Positions 42,951-51,491 of a stretch of 64,000 bases of DNA are shown piece after piece. The stretch comes from Halobaculum magnesiiphilum. GTDB lineage: Archaea > Halobacteriota > Halobacteria > Halobacteriales > Haloferacaceae. The translations under genes were made by a program, and so were the position numbers. How positions within the stretch are numbered: the first letter of the stretch is position 1; each line of letters opens with the position of its first letter. Under the pieces are notes generated by a model that did not search any database, had not been told where the DNA came from, and saw nothing but the letters and a program-made list of their open reading frames with translations. The stretch lies in assembly GCF_019823105.1 (NCBI RefSeq), contig NZ_CP081958.1, positions 806,001 to 870,000 of the forward strand, in the 5' to 3' direction.

Positions 42951-42974
42951 AACGCGCCCCGAAACGTTCACACA

Positions 42975-43787
42975 ATGACTTCCTCGGCCGACCTCCTCGC
43001 CGACCTCGTCGCGGACGTCGACGGGGTGTTCCTCTTCGCACCGACCGGATCGACGTACGAGGACTACCGCGAAGTCGACGGGGAGCCGGCCGTCGTCGTC
43101 GCGCCGGAGAACGACCACGACGCCGAGCGCTACGTGGAGCTTCCGCTGGAGTTCGACAACGTGCGCGACCGGATCCGCTTCGGCGTCGAGGGCGCGATGG
43201 ATCAGGGATACTGCGCGGAGGGCGACGTGGTCGCGTGCGCCGTCGGCGTGTTCGACGACCCGATCGACGGCGTGATCCGTACGTCCGTCACCGAGTCGAT
43301 GCACTCCGGGATCTACGACCTCTTCGCCAACTCCCGCGCGGACCCCGCGGTCGTGCGCGATGTGTTCGACGTGGCGATCGAGCTCGGGAAGAAGGGCCAG
43401 AAAGGCAAGCCCGTCGGCGCGCTGTTCGTCGTCGGCGACGCGGGCAAGGTGATGAACAAGTCCCGGCCGCTGAGCTACAACCCCTTCGAGAAGAGCCACG
43501 TCCACGTCGGCGACCCCATCGTGAACGTGATGTTAAAGGAGTTCTCGCGGCTCGACGGCGCGTTCGTCATCAGCGACTCCGGGAAGATCGTCTCGGCGTA
43601 CCGCTACCTCGAACCGGGAGCCGAGGGCGTCGACATCCCGAAGGGGCTGGGCGCGCGACACATGGCCGGCGGCGCCATCACGCGCGACACGAACGCGATC
43701 GCCATCGTGCTCTCGGAGTCGGATGGGCTCGTCCGTGCGTTCAAGGGCGGGCGGCTCGTCCTCGAACTCGATCCGGAGGAGTACTGA
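42975..43787 (+). CDS. dacZ: Diadenylate cyclase DacZ
   Basis: A 270-residue archaeal diadenylate cyclase that condenses two ATP into c-di-AMP. The DAC domain occupies the C-terminal half: DGA at 194-196 and GARHMAG at 226-232, the archaeal form of the bacterial RHR motif, then AIAIVLSESDGLV. The N-terminal 150 residues form the domain seen in DacZ proteins (QGYCAEGDVVACAVG). c-di-AMP controls osmotic balance in haloarchaea. The gene is followed after three bases by a mechanosensitive channel gene, so both are probably co-expressed. Confidence 0.92.
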   Translation: MTSSADLLADLVADVDGVFLFAPTGSTYEDYREVDGEPAVVVAPENDHDAERYVELPLEFDNVRDRIRFGVEGAMDQGYCAEGDVVACAVGVFDDPIDGVIRTSVTESMHSGIYDLFANSRADPAVVRDVFDVAIELGKKGQKGKPVGALFVVGDAGKVMNKSRPLSYNPFEKSHVHVGDPIVNVMLKEFSRLDGAFVISDSGKIVSAYRYLEPGAEGVDIPKGLGARHMAGGAITRDTNAIAIVLSESDGLVRAFKGGRLVLELDPEEY

Positions 43788-43790
43788 CGC

Positions 43791-44669
43791 ATGATCGACC
43801 CACGTTTCACCCCGTCCGTCGAGCCTGGGCCGTCGACCGCGCCGAGCGCGCTCGACACCGTCTCGCCCGCTTCCCCGCCGGTACAATCCGCGGGGGAGGC
43901 GATCCGAACCGCACTGATGAGTCTCCCGGCGCGCCTGTGGCTGGCGCTCGGCGTGGTCGTGCTCGCCGCGTTACTCGGCTACCTCGTCGTTCGCGTGAAC
44001 CGCCGGATCCTCGTCGGCGCCGGCGTCCCCGAGACGATCGAGGGGACGGCGTTCGAACGGACCGCCCGCGAGTTCGGCACCTCGACGGTCTCGCTGGTCG
44101 CGAACCTCTCGGGGTACTTCATCTTCATCCTCGGGCTCATCGTCGCGCTCACCATCGCCCGGGTGGAGTACATCGCCGCCTTCTGGAACCGAACCGCCGG
44201 CTTCCTTCCGTCGCTGTTTCTCGCGATCCTCGTGCTCATCGTCGGCCTCGTCGTCGGCGACAAGGTCGAACTGCTGATCAACGACCGCCTGCGCGGGATA
44301 AAGCTCCCCCAGGCGGGGATCGTTCCGTCCGTCGCCAAGTGGTCGGTGGTGTTCATCGCGGTGCTCGTCGCGCTCGGACAGATCGGCGTCGACACCGCCG
44401 CGCTGGTGGTCCTGCTCGCGACGTACGGCTTCGCTCTCGTGCTGTTCGGCGGGCTCGCCTTCCGCGACCTGCTGGCGTCGGGCGCGGCCGGCTTCTATCT
44501 CCTGCTCGAACAGCCGTACAGCATCGGCGACCGCGTCCGCATCGGCGACACCGACGGCGTCGTCCAGGAGGTGAACGTGTTCGTCACGCACGTGGAAAGC
44601 GACGGCGCTGAGTACGTCGTGCCGAACCGACATGCGTTCACCGAGGGCGTCGTCCGGATCCGCGAGTAG
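43791..44669 (+). CDS. MscS family mechanosensitive ion channel
   Basis: A 292-residue channel. Hydrophobic segments start near residue 45 (LWLALGVVVLAALLGYLVV), 100 (LVANLSGYFIFILGLIVAL) and 135, and the pore-lining helix with small residues is TYGFALVLFGGLAFRDLLASGAAG. The beta domain reads YSIGDRVRIGDTDGVVQEVNVFVTHVE and ends in YVVPNRHAF. It lacks a long C-terminal cytoplasmic cage, so it is a short MscS. Location directly after dacZ ties it to osmotic stress control. Confidence 0.9.
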   Translation: MIDPRFTPSVEPGPSTAPSALDTVSPASPPVQSAGEAIRTALMSLPARLWLALGVVVLAALLGYLVVRVNRRILVGAGVPETIEGTAFERTAREFGTSTVSLVANLSGYFIFILGLIVALTIARVEYIAAFWNRTAGFLPSLFLAILVLIVGLVVGDKVELLINDRLRGIKLPQAGIVPSVAKWSVVFIAVLVALGQIGVDTAALVVLLATYGFALVLFGGLAFRDLLASGAAGFYLLLEQPYSIGDRVRIGDTDGVVQEVNVFVTHVESDGAEYVVPNRHAFTEGVVRIRE

Positions 44670-44687
44670 AACGACCGGGTCGTCGTC

Positions 44688-45308
44688 TCAGCTCTCGTTC
44701 TCGTCGCCGTCACGCTCGTCCTCGTCACGCTCGACCGGCTCGGCCGGCACGCCCGCGACCGTCGCCCCCGGCGGCACGTCGTCGGCGACGAGCGAGTTCG
44801 CCGCGACCTGCGCGTCCTCGCCGATGCGGACGCCGGGAAGCACGGTCACCTTCGCGCCCAGCATCGCCCGGTCGCCGACGACCACGTCGCCGAGACGGTA
44901 CTCGTCCTGCAGGAACTCGTGACACAGCAGCACCGAGTCGTAGCCGACGATGGCGTCCTCGCCGAGGGTGATCCGCTCGGGCCAGAACACGTCCGGTGTC
45001 GCCTCCAGCCCCCACGAGACCCCCGCCCCGACGGTCGCGCCGAGGCGACGCAAGAGCCAACTCTTCAGCCGGAGGCTCGGGGAGACCCGGATAATCCAGA
45101 TCGCGAGGTAGTTGAGCGCGACCCTCACCGGGGATTTCGCGTCGGTCCAGTGGCGCAGGGAGTTGCGTCCGCCGGGCGTCGGGTGGCGCTCCAGTCGGTC
45201 GTAGCGCGCCGGGCGTTCGTTCCCGTCCCCGCCGATGTCGCCGCCAGCGTCGCCAGCGTCGTCGCCGGGGTCGCCTCCCCCGCCATCGACCTCGTCGTCG
45301 GTGCTCAC
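44688..45308 (-). CDS. Left-handed beta-helix acyltransferase (WbbJ/maltose acetyltransferase-like)
   Basis: A 206-residue protein with hexapeptide repeats: ITLGEDAIVGYDSVLL, VVVGDRAMLGAKVTVLPGVRIGEDAQVAANSLV and a typical end (VPPGATVAGVPAEPV). The first 30 residues are a Gly/Asp-rich tail and the next segment (ALNYLAIWIIRVSPSLRL) is amphipathic. It would O-acetylate a sugar or similar. I chose GTG 45308; no ATG is available nearby. A hairpin-box element like that before gshA lies 83 bases upstream. Confidence 0.8.
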   Translation of the reverse strand: MSTDDEVDGGGGDPGDDAGDAGGDIGGDGNERPARYDRLERHPTPGGRNSLRHWTDAKSPVRVALNYLAIWIIRVSPSLRLKSWLLRRLGATVGAGVSWGLEATPDVFWPERITLGEDAIVGYDSVLLCHEFLQDEYRLGDVVVGDRAMLGAKVTVLPGVRIGEDAQVAANSLVADDVPPGATVAGVPAEPVERDEDERDGDENES

Positions 45309-45592
45309 AGGGCGACCGTCGTGACCGTCGATAATCAATCTCGTGCGTTCGAGGACGTGTGTTCGTGACCGATCGAAACAGGGGCGACAGCCGGACGAGG
45401 GTTCTTCACCGATGACGCGACCACCGTCGCCGTGCGGTGACTCACGCCTCGGACCGCGTCGCGAAACCGTGACGCGAGCGGTCCGAGCCGGTCGCGGTCG
45501 CGTCACGTGTTCGCCATCATTCGTCCGTCAGCGGCGCGTCCTCGGGGATGTCTCCCGACTGAGTCGGCGGCGGAGACGCGTCGATAGCCGCG
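45309..45592. other. Intergenic region of 284 bases, no gene seen
   Basis: It lies between two minus-strand genes (acyltransferase and purD). It holds the second copy of the hairpin-box element at 45391-45487. No open frame is convincing on either strand. Confidence 0.6.
45391..45487 (-). promoter_or_regulatory. Composite hairpin-plus-box element upstream of the acyltransferase gene
   Basis: Read on the minus strand: a long hairpin (outer stem 45448-45457 with 45478-45487, inner stem GCGTC/GACGC) followed 21 bases later by a box at 45391-45426 that shares 18 exact bases with the gshA element and a further similar 17. Same order and near-equal spacing as at 39624-39703. Confidence 0.55.
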
Positions 45593-46879
45593 CTACTCGC
45601 CGCGCAACTCGGCCATGTGGTCGATCCGGGACTGCACCAGCTCCGCCGTGCCGATGTCGTGGCGGACGTGGAACCCCTCGTCGACCATCGACAGCGCCGC
45701 CTCCGCATCTGCCTCCGCGTCGGCGATGGAGTCGCCGAGGCCGACGACCGCGAACGAGCGCGAGGTCGTGGTGAACAGGCCGTCCTCGCGCTGATCGACG
45801 CTCGCGTAGAACAGGAGCGCGTCGCCGACGCTGGACTCGTCCACCTCGATCCGCGCGCCGGCATCGGGCTCGACCGGGTAGCCCGCGGGCACGGCGTATT
45901 TGCAGACGGTCGCCTCGCCGGAGAACGCCAGCTCCGGGAGCGACTCGCCGTCGCGGGCGGCGGTGAGTACCTCGAGGAACGGCGTCTCCAGTACCGGCAG
46001 CGTGTTCATCGCCTCGGGGTCGCCGAAACGAGCGTTGAACTCGACGACCTTCGGACCATCCACGCCGAGCATGAACTGGCCGTACAGCACGCCCTTGTAC
46101 TCGGGGAGGGCGTCGACGACTGCCTCGATGATCTCGACGGCGTCGTCGTAGTCATCGTCGGTCATGAACGGGAGCGTCAGGTCGGTGTCTGTGTAGCTTC
46201 CCATCCCGCCGGTGTTGGGGCCCTCGTCGCCCTCGTAGGCGCGCTTGTGGTCCTGGACCGCGGGCGTGGTTCGCACCTCGCCGTTCGCGACGAACGCCTG
46301 GACGGTGAACTCCTCGCCGACGAGGCGCTCCTCTATCACCCACTCGTCCCACTCTGCGTCGAGGATGTACTCGACCGCCGCGTCGGTCGTAAGCTGGTCG
46401 CCGGTCACCCGGACGCCCTTGCCGCCGGTGAGGCCGACGGGCTTGACCGCCACGTCGCCGTCGTACTCGGCGACGTAGTCGGCGGCCGCCTCCGCCGAGT
46501 CGAACGTCTCGAAGTCGGGGTTGCCCGGGATGTCGTTGTCCGCCATGAACCGGCGCTGGAACGCCTTGTCCGTCTCGATTCGGGCCTCCTCGGCGCGCGG
46601 ACCGAACGTGTAGACGCCGGCGTCGTCGAGCGCGTCGGCGACGCCCGCCTCCAGCGCCGACTCGGGGCCGATGACCGCCAGGTCCGCGTCGACCCGCTCT
46701 GCGTAGTCGACGATCGCATCGGCGTCCCGCTCGCCGATCTGTTCGAACCCGTCCGCGAGCGACGCGATACCGGGGTTTCGATTGCCGGCGCAAGCGTACA
46801 GCGAGGCGTCGCCGGCGACCGCGCGGGCGATGGCGTGTTCGCGCCCGCCCCCGCCGACGAGGAGCACTGTCTCGGACAT
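45593..46879 (-). CDS. purD: Phosphoribosylamine--glycine ligase
   Basis: A 428-residue ATP-grasp enzyme for the second step of purine synthesis, joining phosphoribosylamine and glycine. N-terminal VLLVGGGGREHAIARA, the AVIGPESALEAGVADAL segment, the ATP-grasp core VKPVGLTGGKGV, GPNTGGMGSY and VEFNARFGDPE are all diagnostic. The length fits the family. ATG 46879 has a TATA box 28 bases upstream. The gene is monocistronic. Confidence 0.95.
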   Translation of the reverse strand: MSETVLLVGGGGREHAIARAVAGDASLYACAGNRNPGIASLADGFEQIGERDADAIVDYAERVDADLAVIGPESALEAGVADALDDAGVYTFGPRAEEARIETDKAFQRRFMADNDIPGNPDFETFDSAEAAADYVAEYDGDVAVKPVGLTGGKGVRVTGDQLTTDAAVEYILDAEWDEWVIEERLVGEEFTVQAFVANGEVRTTPAVQDHKRAYEGDEGPNTGGMGSYTDTDLTLPFMTDDDYDDAVEIIEAVVDALPEYKGVLYGQFMLGVDGPKVVEFNARFGDPEAMNTLPVLETPFLEVLTAARDGESLPELAFSGEATVCKYAVPAGYPVEPDAGARIEVDESSVGDALLFYASVDQREDGLFTTTSRSFAVVGLGDSIADAEADAEAALSMVDEGFHVRHDIGTAELVQSRIDHMAELRGE

Positions 46880-46904
46880 GGTCGAGTCGAAACTGCACGG
46901 GCGT

Positions 46905-46910
46905 GTAAAC
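46905..46910 (-). promoter_or_regulatory. TATA-like box of purD
   Basis: GTTTAC on the minus strand, centred about 28 bases before ATG 46879. Confidence 0.55.
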
Positions 46911-46993
46911 CTTACTCTCTGTGAGGGCGAGAGTGTGCGCGTTCGTGCATTCGAACCCGCGGTACGGGCGGCCGACGACCCGCGGCCGCCCCG

Positions 46994-47000
46994 CTTATCC
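46994..47000 (+). promoter_or_regulatory. TATA-like box of the DUF255 gene
   Basis: CTTATCC is centred 27 bases before ATG 47024. Confidence 0.6.
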
Positions 47001-47023
47001 GTCCCGCCGCCGACCGACCGGCA

Positions 47024-49207
47024 ATGAGCGATCCGACGGCGCGAAACCGGCTGGACGAGGAAGCCAGCCCGTACCTGCGCCAACACGCGGACAATCCGGT
47101 CCACTGGCAGCCGTGGGACGACGACGCGCTCGCGGCGGCCCGCGAGCGCGACGTGCCGGTCTTCCTGTCGGTGGGCTACGCCGCGTGTCACTGGTGTCAC
47201 GTCATGGAGGAGGAATCGTTCGAGGACGAGGCCGTCGCGGACGTGCTCAACGACGAGTTCGTCCCGGTGAAGGTCGACCGCGAGGAGCGACCCGACCTGG
47301 ACCGGGTGTACCAGACCGTGAACCAGCTCGTCAACGGCCGCGGCGGCTGGCCGCTCTCGGTGTGGCTCACGCCCGAAGGGAAGCCGTTCTACGTCGGGAC
47401 GTACTTCCCCCGTGACGGCCGCCAGGGGATGCCCGGCTTCCTGGAGGTGTGTCGCAACATCGCCGACTCCTGGAACGACCCCGACCAGCGCGCGGACATG
47501 GAGGAACGCGCCGAGCAGTGGACGGCCGCCGCCCGCGACGAGTTGGAGTCGACCGGGGACTCGTCCGGCGGGAGCGTGGGCGACGACGGCGCCGCGGCCG
47601 GCGGCGGTCCGCCCGACGCGGACGTCCTCTCTGACGCCGTCACCGCCGCGCTCCGCAGCGCGGATCGCGAGCACGGCGGCTTCGGCAGACAGGGCCCGAA
47701 GTTCCCGCAGGTCGGCCGGATCGACCTCCTCATGCAGGCGTACGCGCGCAGCGGCCGCGAGGAACCGCTGAACGTCGCCGTCGAGACGCTCGACGCGATG
47801 GCCGACGGCGGGCTGTACGACCAGGTCGGCGGCGGCTTCCACCGCTACTGCACCGACCGCGAGTGGGTCGTCCCCCACTTCGAGAAGATGCTGTACGACA
47901 ACGCCGAGTTGGCGCGCGTGTTCCTCGACGCCCACCGCCTGCTCGGCCGCCCGAAGTACGCCACCGTCGGTCAGGAGACGCTCGCGTTCCTCGACCGCGA
48001 ACTCGCCCACCCTGAGGGCGGCTTCTACGGCACCCTGGACGCCGACTCCGGCGAGGGAGAAGGCGAGTACTACGTCTGGACGCCCGACTCCGTCGCTGAG
48101 GCGCTCGCGAACGCCGACCACGAGTTCGAAGACGACGACGTGGACCTGGTGTGTGACCGCTTCGGCGTCGACTCGGCGGGGAACTTCGAGGGCGGGACGA
48201 CCGTGCTCACCCGCGCGACCCCGGTCCCCGACCTCGCGGACGAGTACGACCTCTCCGTTGAGACGGTTCGCGAGCGGCTGATGCACGCGCGGACGGCGCT
48301 GTTCGACCACCGCGAGTCGACCCGCGAGCGCCCGCCGCGCGACGAGAAGGTGCTCGCGGGGTGGAACGGCCTCGCTATCTCGGCGTTCGCCGCCGGCGCG
48401 CGCACGCTCGACGCCGGATACGCCGACCGTGGCGCCGAGGCGCTCGGGTTCGTCCGCGAGCACCTCTGGGACGGCGACCGACTCAGTCGGCGCTACATCG
48501 AGCGCGACGGCGACGCCGTCGGCGAGGGCGAGGTGAAGGGGAACGGCTACCTCGAGGACTACGCGTACCTCGGCCGGGCGGCCCTCGATCTGTACGGCGT
48601 CACGGGCGACGTGGACCACCTCGGGTTCGCGCTGGATCTGGGTCGAACGATCGTCGAGGCGTTCTACGACGCCGACGACGGCACCGTCTACTCGACGCCG
48701 AACGACGCCGAGGACCTCGTGGTTCGCCCGCAGGAGCCGACCGACGCGTCGACGCCCTCCAGCCTCGGGGTGGCGACGCGGCTCCTGCTCGACCTCGATC
48801 TCTTCGCGCCCGACGAGGAGTTCGACCCCGTCGCCCGCGAGGTGCTCGCGACCCACGCGGACGGCGTGACGGCCTCGCCGCTGGAGCACGTCACGCTGGC
48901 GCTCGCGGCCGCGCGCGCCGAGAGCGGCCCCTTCGAACTCACCCTCGCGTGCGAGGAGGTTCCCGCCGAGTGGCGCGACACGCTCGCGAGCCGCTACCTC
49001 CCCGGCGTCGTGATCGCCCCCCGTCCGCCGACCGCGGACGGCGTCGCCGACTGGGCCGACGACCTCGGGCTCGCGGAGGTCCCCCCGATCTGGCGCGACC
49101 GGGACGCGCGCGACGGGACGGCGACAGCGTACGCCTGCCGCGACTTCACCTGCTCGCCGCCGAACCACGACCTCCGCGCGGCGCTGGAGTGGGCCGCCGG
49201 GGAGTGA
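47024..49207 (+). CDS. DUF255 thioredoxin-domain protein (YyaL/SPATA20 family)
   Basis: A 727-residue protein with an N-terminal thioredoxin-like domain carrying CHWCH (C55, C58) in the conserved SVGYAACHWCHVMEEESF, then GWPLSVWLTPEGKPFYVGTYFP. The C-terminal 500 residues form the alpha/alpha toroid of the N-acylglucosamine 2-epimerase type (GGLYDQVGGGFHRY, EKMLYDNAEL, DEKVLAGWNGLAI, KGNGYLEDYA). The molecular function is not settled in any domain of life. An Ala/Gly/Asp low-complexity loop occurs near residue 180. The length matches the family. Confidence 0.92.
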   Translation: MSDPTARNRLDEEASPYLRQHADNPVHWQPWDDDALAAARERDVPVFLSVGYAACHWCHVMEEESFEDEAVADVLNDEFVPVKVDREERPDLDRVYQTVNQLVNGRGGWPLSVWLTPEGKPFYVGTYFPRDGRQGMPGFLEVCRNIADSWNDPDQRADMEERAEQWTAAARDELESTGDSSGGSVGDDGAAAGGGPPDADVLSDAVTAALRSADREHGGFGRQGPKFPQVGRIDLLMQAYARSGREEPLNVAVETLDAMADGGLYDQVGGGFHRYCTDREWVVPHFEKMLYDNAELARVFLDAHRLLGRPKYATVGQETLAFLDRELAHPEGGFYGTLDADSGEGEGEYYVWTPDSVAEALANADHEFEDDDVDLVCDRFGVDSAGNFEGGTTVLTRATPVPDLADEYDLSVETVRERLMHARTALFDHRESTRERPPRDEKVLAGWNGLAISAFAAGARTLDAGYADRGAEALGFVREHLWDGDRLSRRYIERDGDAVGEGEVKGNGYLEDYAYLGRAALDLYGVTGDVDHLGFALDLGRTIVEAFYDADDGTVYSTPNDAEDLVVRPQEPTDASTPSSLGVATRLLLDLDLFAPDEEFDPVAREVLATHADGVTASPLEHVTLALAAARAESGPFELTLACEEVPAEWRDTLASRYLPGVVIAPRPPTADGVADWADDLGLAEVPPIWRDRDARDGTATAYACRDFTCSPPNHDLRAALEWAAGE

Positions 49208-49316
49208 TGCGCCGGCGGTCCGGAGTCGCGCGGGTCCCCGCCGGCGGCCACGTCGCTTCCGCGGTCGGCGACGCGCGGAGCGTAACCGCTTTGCCCGGCG
49301 GCGGCGACGCGGAGGT

Positions 49317-49772
49317 ATGACCACGGTCTGTCTCGTCGGCGACCCCGAGGCCGACCTGCGCTACGAGCTGCTCTCGCGGGAGACGGCGCGGGAGGCGCTC
49401 GCGACGTACGACCTCCGCTCCCCGTTCGAGAACTCGCTCGCGCTCGACACCGTCAGCCTCGGCGCCGCGGTGTCGCTGTGCAACGACCTCAACTGGTATC
49501 TCGTCCGGTTCGTCGACGAGGTGCTGATCAGGGAGCCGTCGATCACCGACGAGGAGTGGCTCTCGCGGACGCTGGCGACGGCCGTCCGCAACGACGCCGT
49601 CCGCCGCGAGGAGACAGACCGGTTTCTGAAGCTGTACGGGCTCGAGGACGGCCGGCTCGTCGAACCGATGTATCTCGCGCGCAGCGACGACGCCGAGCTG
49701 CCGGAGTACGACCTGCGCGACGTGGACGAGACGGTCGGCGTGCGCGTGACGCGCGAGGAGTTCGAGAACTGA
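49317..49772 (+). CDS. Conserved haloarchaeal protein of unknown function
   Basis: A 151-residue acidic cytoplasmic protein starting MTTVCLVGDPEADLRYELLSRE. It looks like an alpha/beta fold with a probable first strand at residues 3-8 and no membrane segment. CGCTTTGCC near 49288 is about 26 bases upstream. I recognise no catalytic motif. It follows the DUF255 gene by 109 bases and converges on the cysteine synthase gene, whose stop is 30 bases away. Confidence 0.75.
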   Translation: MTTVCLVGDPEADLRYELLSRETAREALATYDLRSPFENSLALDTVSLGAAVSLCNDLNWYLVRFVDEVLIREPSITDEEWLSRTLATAVRNDAVRREETDRFLKLYGLEDGRLVEPMYLARSDDAELPEYDLRDVDETVGVRVTREEFEN

Positions 49773-49802
49773 GCCCACAACCGGACGATCCGCCGCTGAC
49801 CC

Positions 49803-50774
49803 TCAGTCGAACAATCCGGTCGACATGTACCGCTCCCCGGAGTCCCAGAACACGGTGAGCACCAGGGGGTCGTCGCCGGCGACGCCGACGCGGTCGTCCG
49901 AGCGCGGATCCCACCCCTCGACAGCAACGTCGCGATAGCCGGGGTCGTCGCCGGCGACGAACGCCTCGGCCACGTCGCGGGCGCGGAGGTTCGAGCCGCC
50001 CGAGGACTGCCCGACGAGGATCCCCTCCTCGCGGGCGAGTCGTCGGCACTCGGCCTCGGCCTCGTCGAGTCCGACGGTGAGCACGCCGTCGAGCAGACCC
50101 CTGTCGAGGTTCGGGCTGACGAACCCCGGACCCATCCCCTGAAACGAGTCGGTCTCGGGCTCGCGACCAGACAGCACCGCCGAGTCTTCGGGCTCGACGG
50201 CGACCACGTCCATCCCCGGGAACGCCTCACGCAGGCGGCGGCCGATCCCCGTGATCGTCCCGCCGGTGCCGACCCCGGCGACAAGCGCGTCCGGCTCGCG
50301 TCCGTCGAGCTGCTCGAGGATCTCGATGCCGGTCGTCTCGTAGTGCGCCTCGGGATTGGCGCCGTTCTCGAACTGCCGGAGCTGGACCATCCCCTCGGCC
50401 TCCAGCTCGTCGGCGCGGTCCTTCGCGGCGTCGATACCGCCGTCGACGAGCTCCAAGTCGGCGCCGTAGGCGGCCATGATCCGCCGTCGTTCCTCGCTTT
50501 TCGAGGCCGGCATCACGACGGTCACGTCGTACCCCTTCGCGGCGCCGACCATCGCGATGCCGATGCCCGTGTTCCCCGATGTCGGCTCCACGAGCGTGTC
50601 GCCCGGCTCGAGGGTTCCCTCGGCCTCCGCGCGCTCGATCATCCGCTTCGCCGGGCGATCCTTCGCCGAGCCGCCGGGGTTTCGCGACTCGAGCTTGGCC
50701 GCCACGGTCGCGCCCGGCGGCGAATCCACCCGGACCAGCGGGGAGCCGATTGTGTCGAGTACCGAATCGTCCAT
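49803..50774 (-). CDS. Cysteine synthase family PLP enzyme
   Basis: A 323-residue fold-type II PLP enzyme. The PLP lysine is K38 in NPGGSAKDRPA, the phosphate of the substrate is held by PTSGNTGIGIA, and GVGTGGTITGIGRRL is the cofactor phosphate loop. It has the tail of an O-acetylserine or O-phosphoserine sulfhydrylase and lacks CBS domains. It would make cysteine, the precursor used by GshA in this window. GCATTTACGC about 26 bases upstream of ATG 50774 is a promoter candidate. CysK and CysM types cannot be separated here. Confidence 0.9.
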   Translation of the reverse strand: MDDSVLDTIGSPLVRVDSPPGATVAAKLESRNPGGSAKDRPAKRMIERAEAEGTLEPGDTLVEPTSGNTGIGIAMVGAAKGYDVTVVMPASKSEERRRIMAAYGADLELVDGGIDAAKDRADELEAEGMVQLRQFENGANPEAHYETTGIEILEQLDGREPDALVAGVGTGGTITGIGRRLREAFPGMDVVAVEPEDSAVLSGREPETDSFQGMGPGFVSPNLDRGLLDGVLTVGLDEAEAECRRLAREEGILVGQSSGGSNLRARDVAEAFVAGDDPGYRDVAVEGWDPRSDDRVGVAGDDPLVLTVFWDSGERYMSTGLFD

Positions 50775-50912
50775 GCCCCCGCTACTCGCGTCAGGCGTAA
50801 ATGCTCCCGAGTCGGCGGCAAGCCCTCGGGCGATCCTCGCGCACGAACGCGCGGCCGGCTTACCGGAGGAACGACCCGGCGACCGCACGCCGGATCTGCC
50901 GGCGGCGCCGCG

Positions 50913-50919
50913 CTTAACC
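50913..50919 (+). promoter_or_regulatory. TATA-like box of the thioredoxin-family gene
   Basis: CTTAACC is centred 27 bases before ATG 50943. Confidence 0.6.
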
Positions 50920-50942
50920 CGGCGTGTGCCCCAGAGACGACC

Positions 50943-51314
50943 ATGAGTACGACGCTTTCGACGATGGACCCCGACGGCGGCGCCGATATCGACCCGGACG
51001 TGGCCGCCGCGCTCGGCGCCGACGGGCTGACGTACAAGGTGTGGGGCGGCGACTGGTGTCCCGACTGCACTGGGCAGCTCCCGGCGTTCGCGGCCGCGCT
51101 CGACGCCGCCGGGGTCCCGGCCGACCGCATCGAGCAGTACCCAGTCGAGAAGGTCGACGGCGAGAAGCAGGGCCCGGGTATGGACGAGTACAGCGTCGAG
51201 TACATCCCGACGGTGATCGTCTTCGACGCCGAGGGCGAGGAACTCACCCGGTTCGTCGAGTCGGCCGACACGGACATCGCGACGTTCCTCGCCCGCGAAC
51301 TCGCGGCCGACTGA
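50943..51314 (+). CDS. Thioredoxin-family protein with WCPDC active site
   Basis: A 123-residue thioredoxin fold with redox motif C39-P-D-C42 in GGDWCPDCTGQLPAF, instead of the usual CGPC. The cis-proline loop is VEYIPTVIVFDAEGEEL. WCPDC is typical of thioredoxin-like proteins of the TMX/NrdH-like fringe rather than the main thioredoxins, so its reductase partner is uncertain. It is divergent from the cysteine synthase gene, which fits a thiol context. Confidence 0.86.
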   Translation: MSTTLSTMDPDGGADIDPDVAAALGADGLTYKVWGGDWCPDCTGQLPAFAAALDAAGVPADRIEQYPVEKVDGEKQGPGMDEYSVEYIPTVIVFDAEGEELTRFVESADTDIATFLARELAAD

Positions 51315-51491
51315 GATCACGACGGTCGGAGTCCCTCGGCGCCGAACCTTCGTATCGGAAAACGACACCAGCCACCGCGTGGTCTGACGACGACCGCGCG
51401 ACGGAGGGAGAAACTCCCGGCGACGCCGCCGCGCGCGACGACTGTCGCCGGGTGTCAGCCAAACTCGACGGGGTGTGAGCGACGGCGTCGG

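Noticed and set aside
42843-42974. N-terminal extension of DacZ from upstream in-frame starts
   Set aside because: It reads through the tRNA trailer repeats and the TATA-like box, and its sequence is unlike the DacZ N-terminus.
45593-49324. Minus-strand frame extending far upstream of purD through the DUF255 gene
   Set aside because: Only residues from the ATG at 46879 match PurD; the upstream part is a shadow of the plus-strand DUF255 gene.
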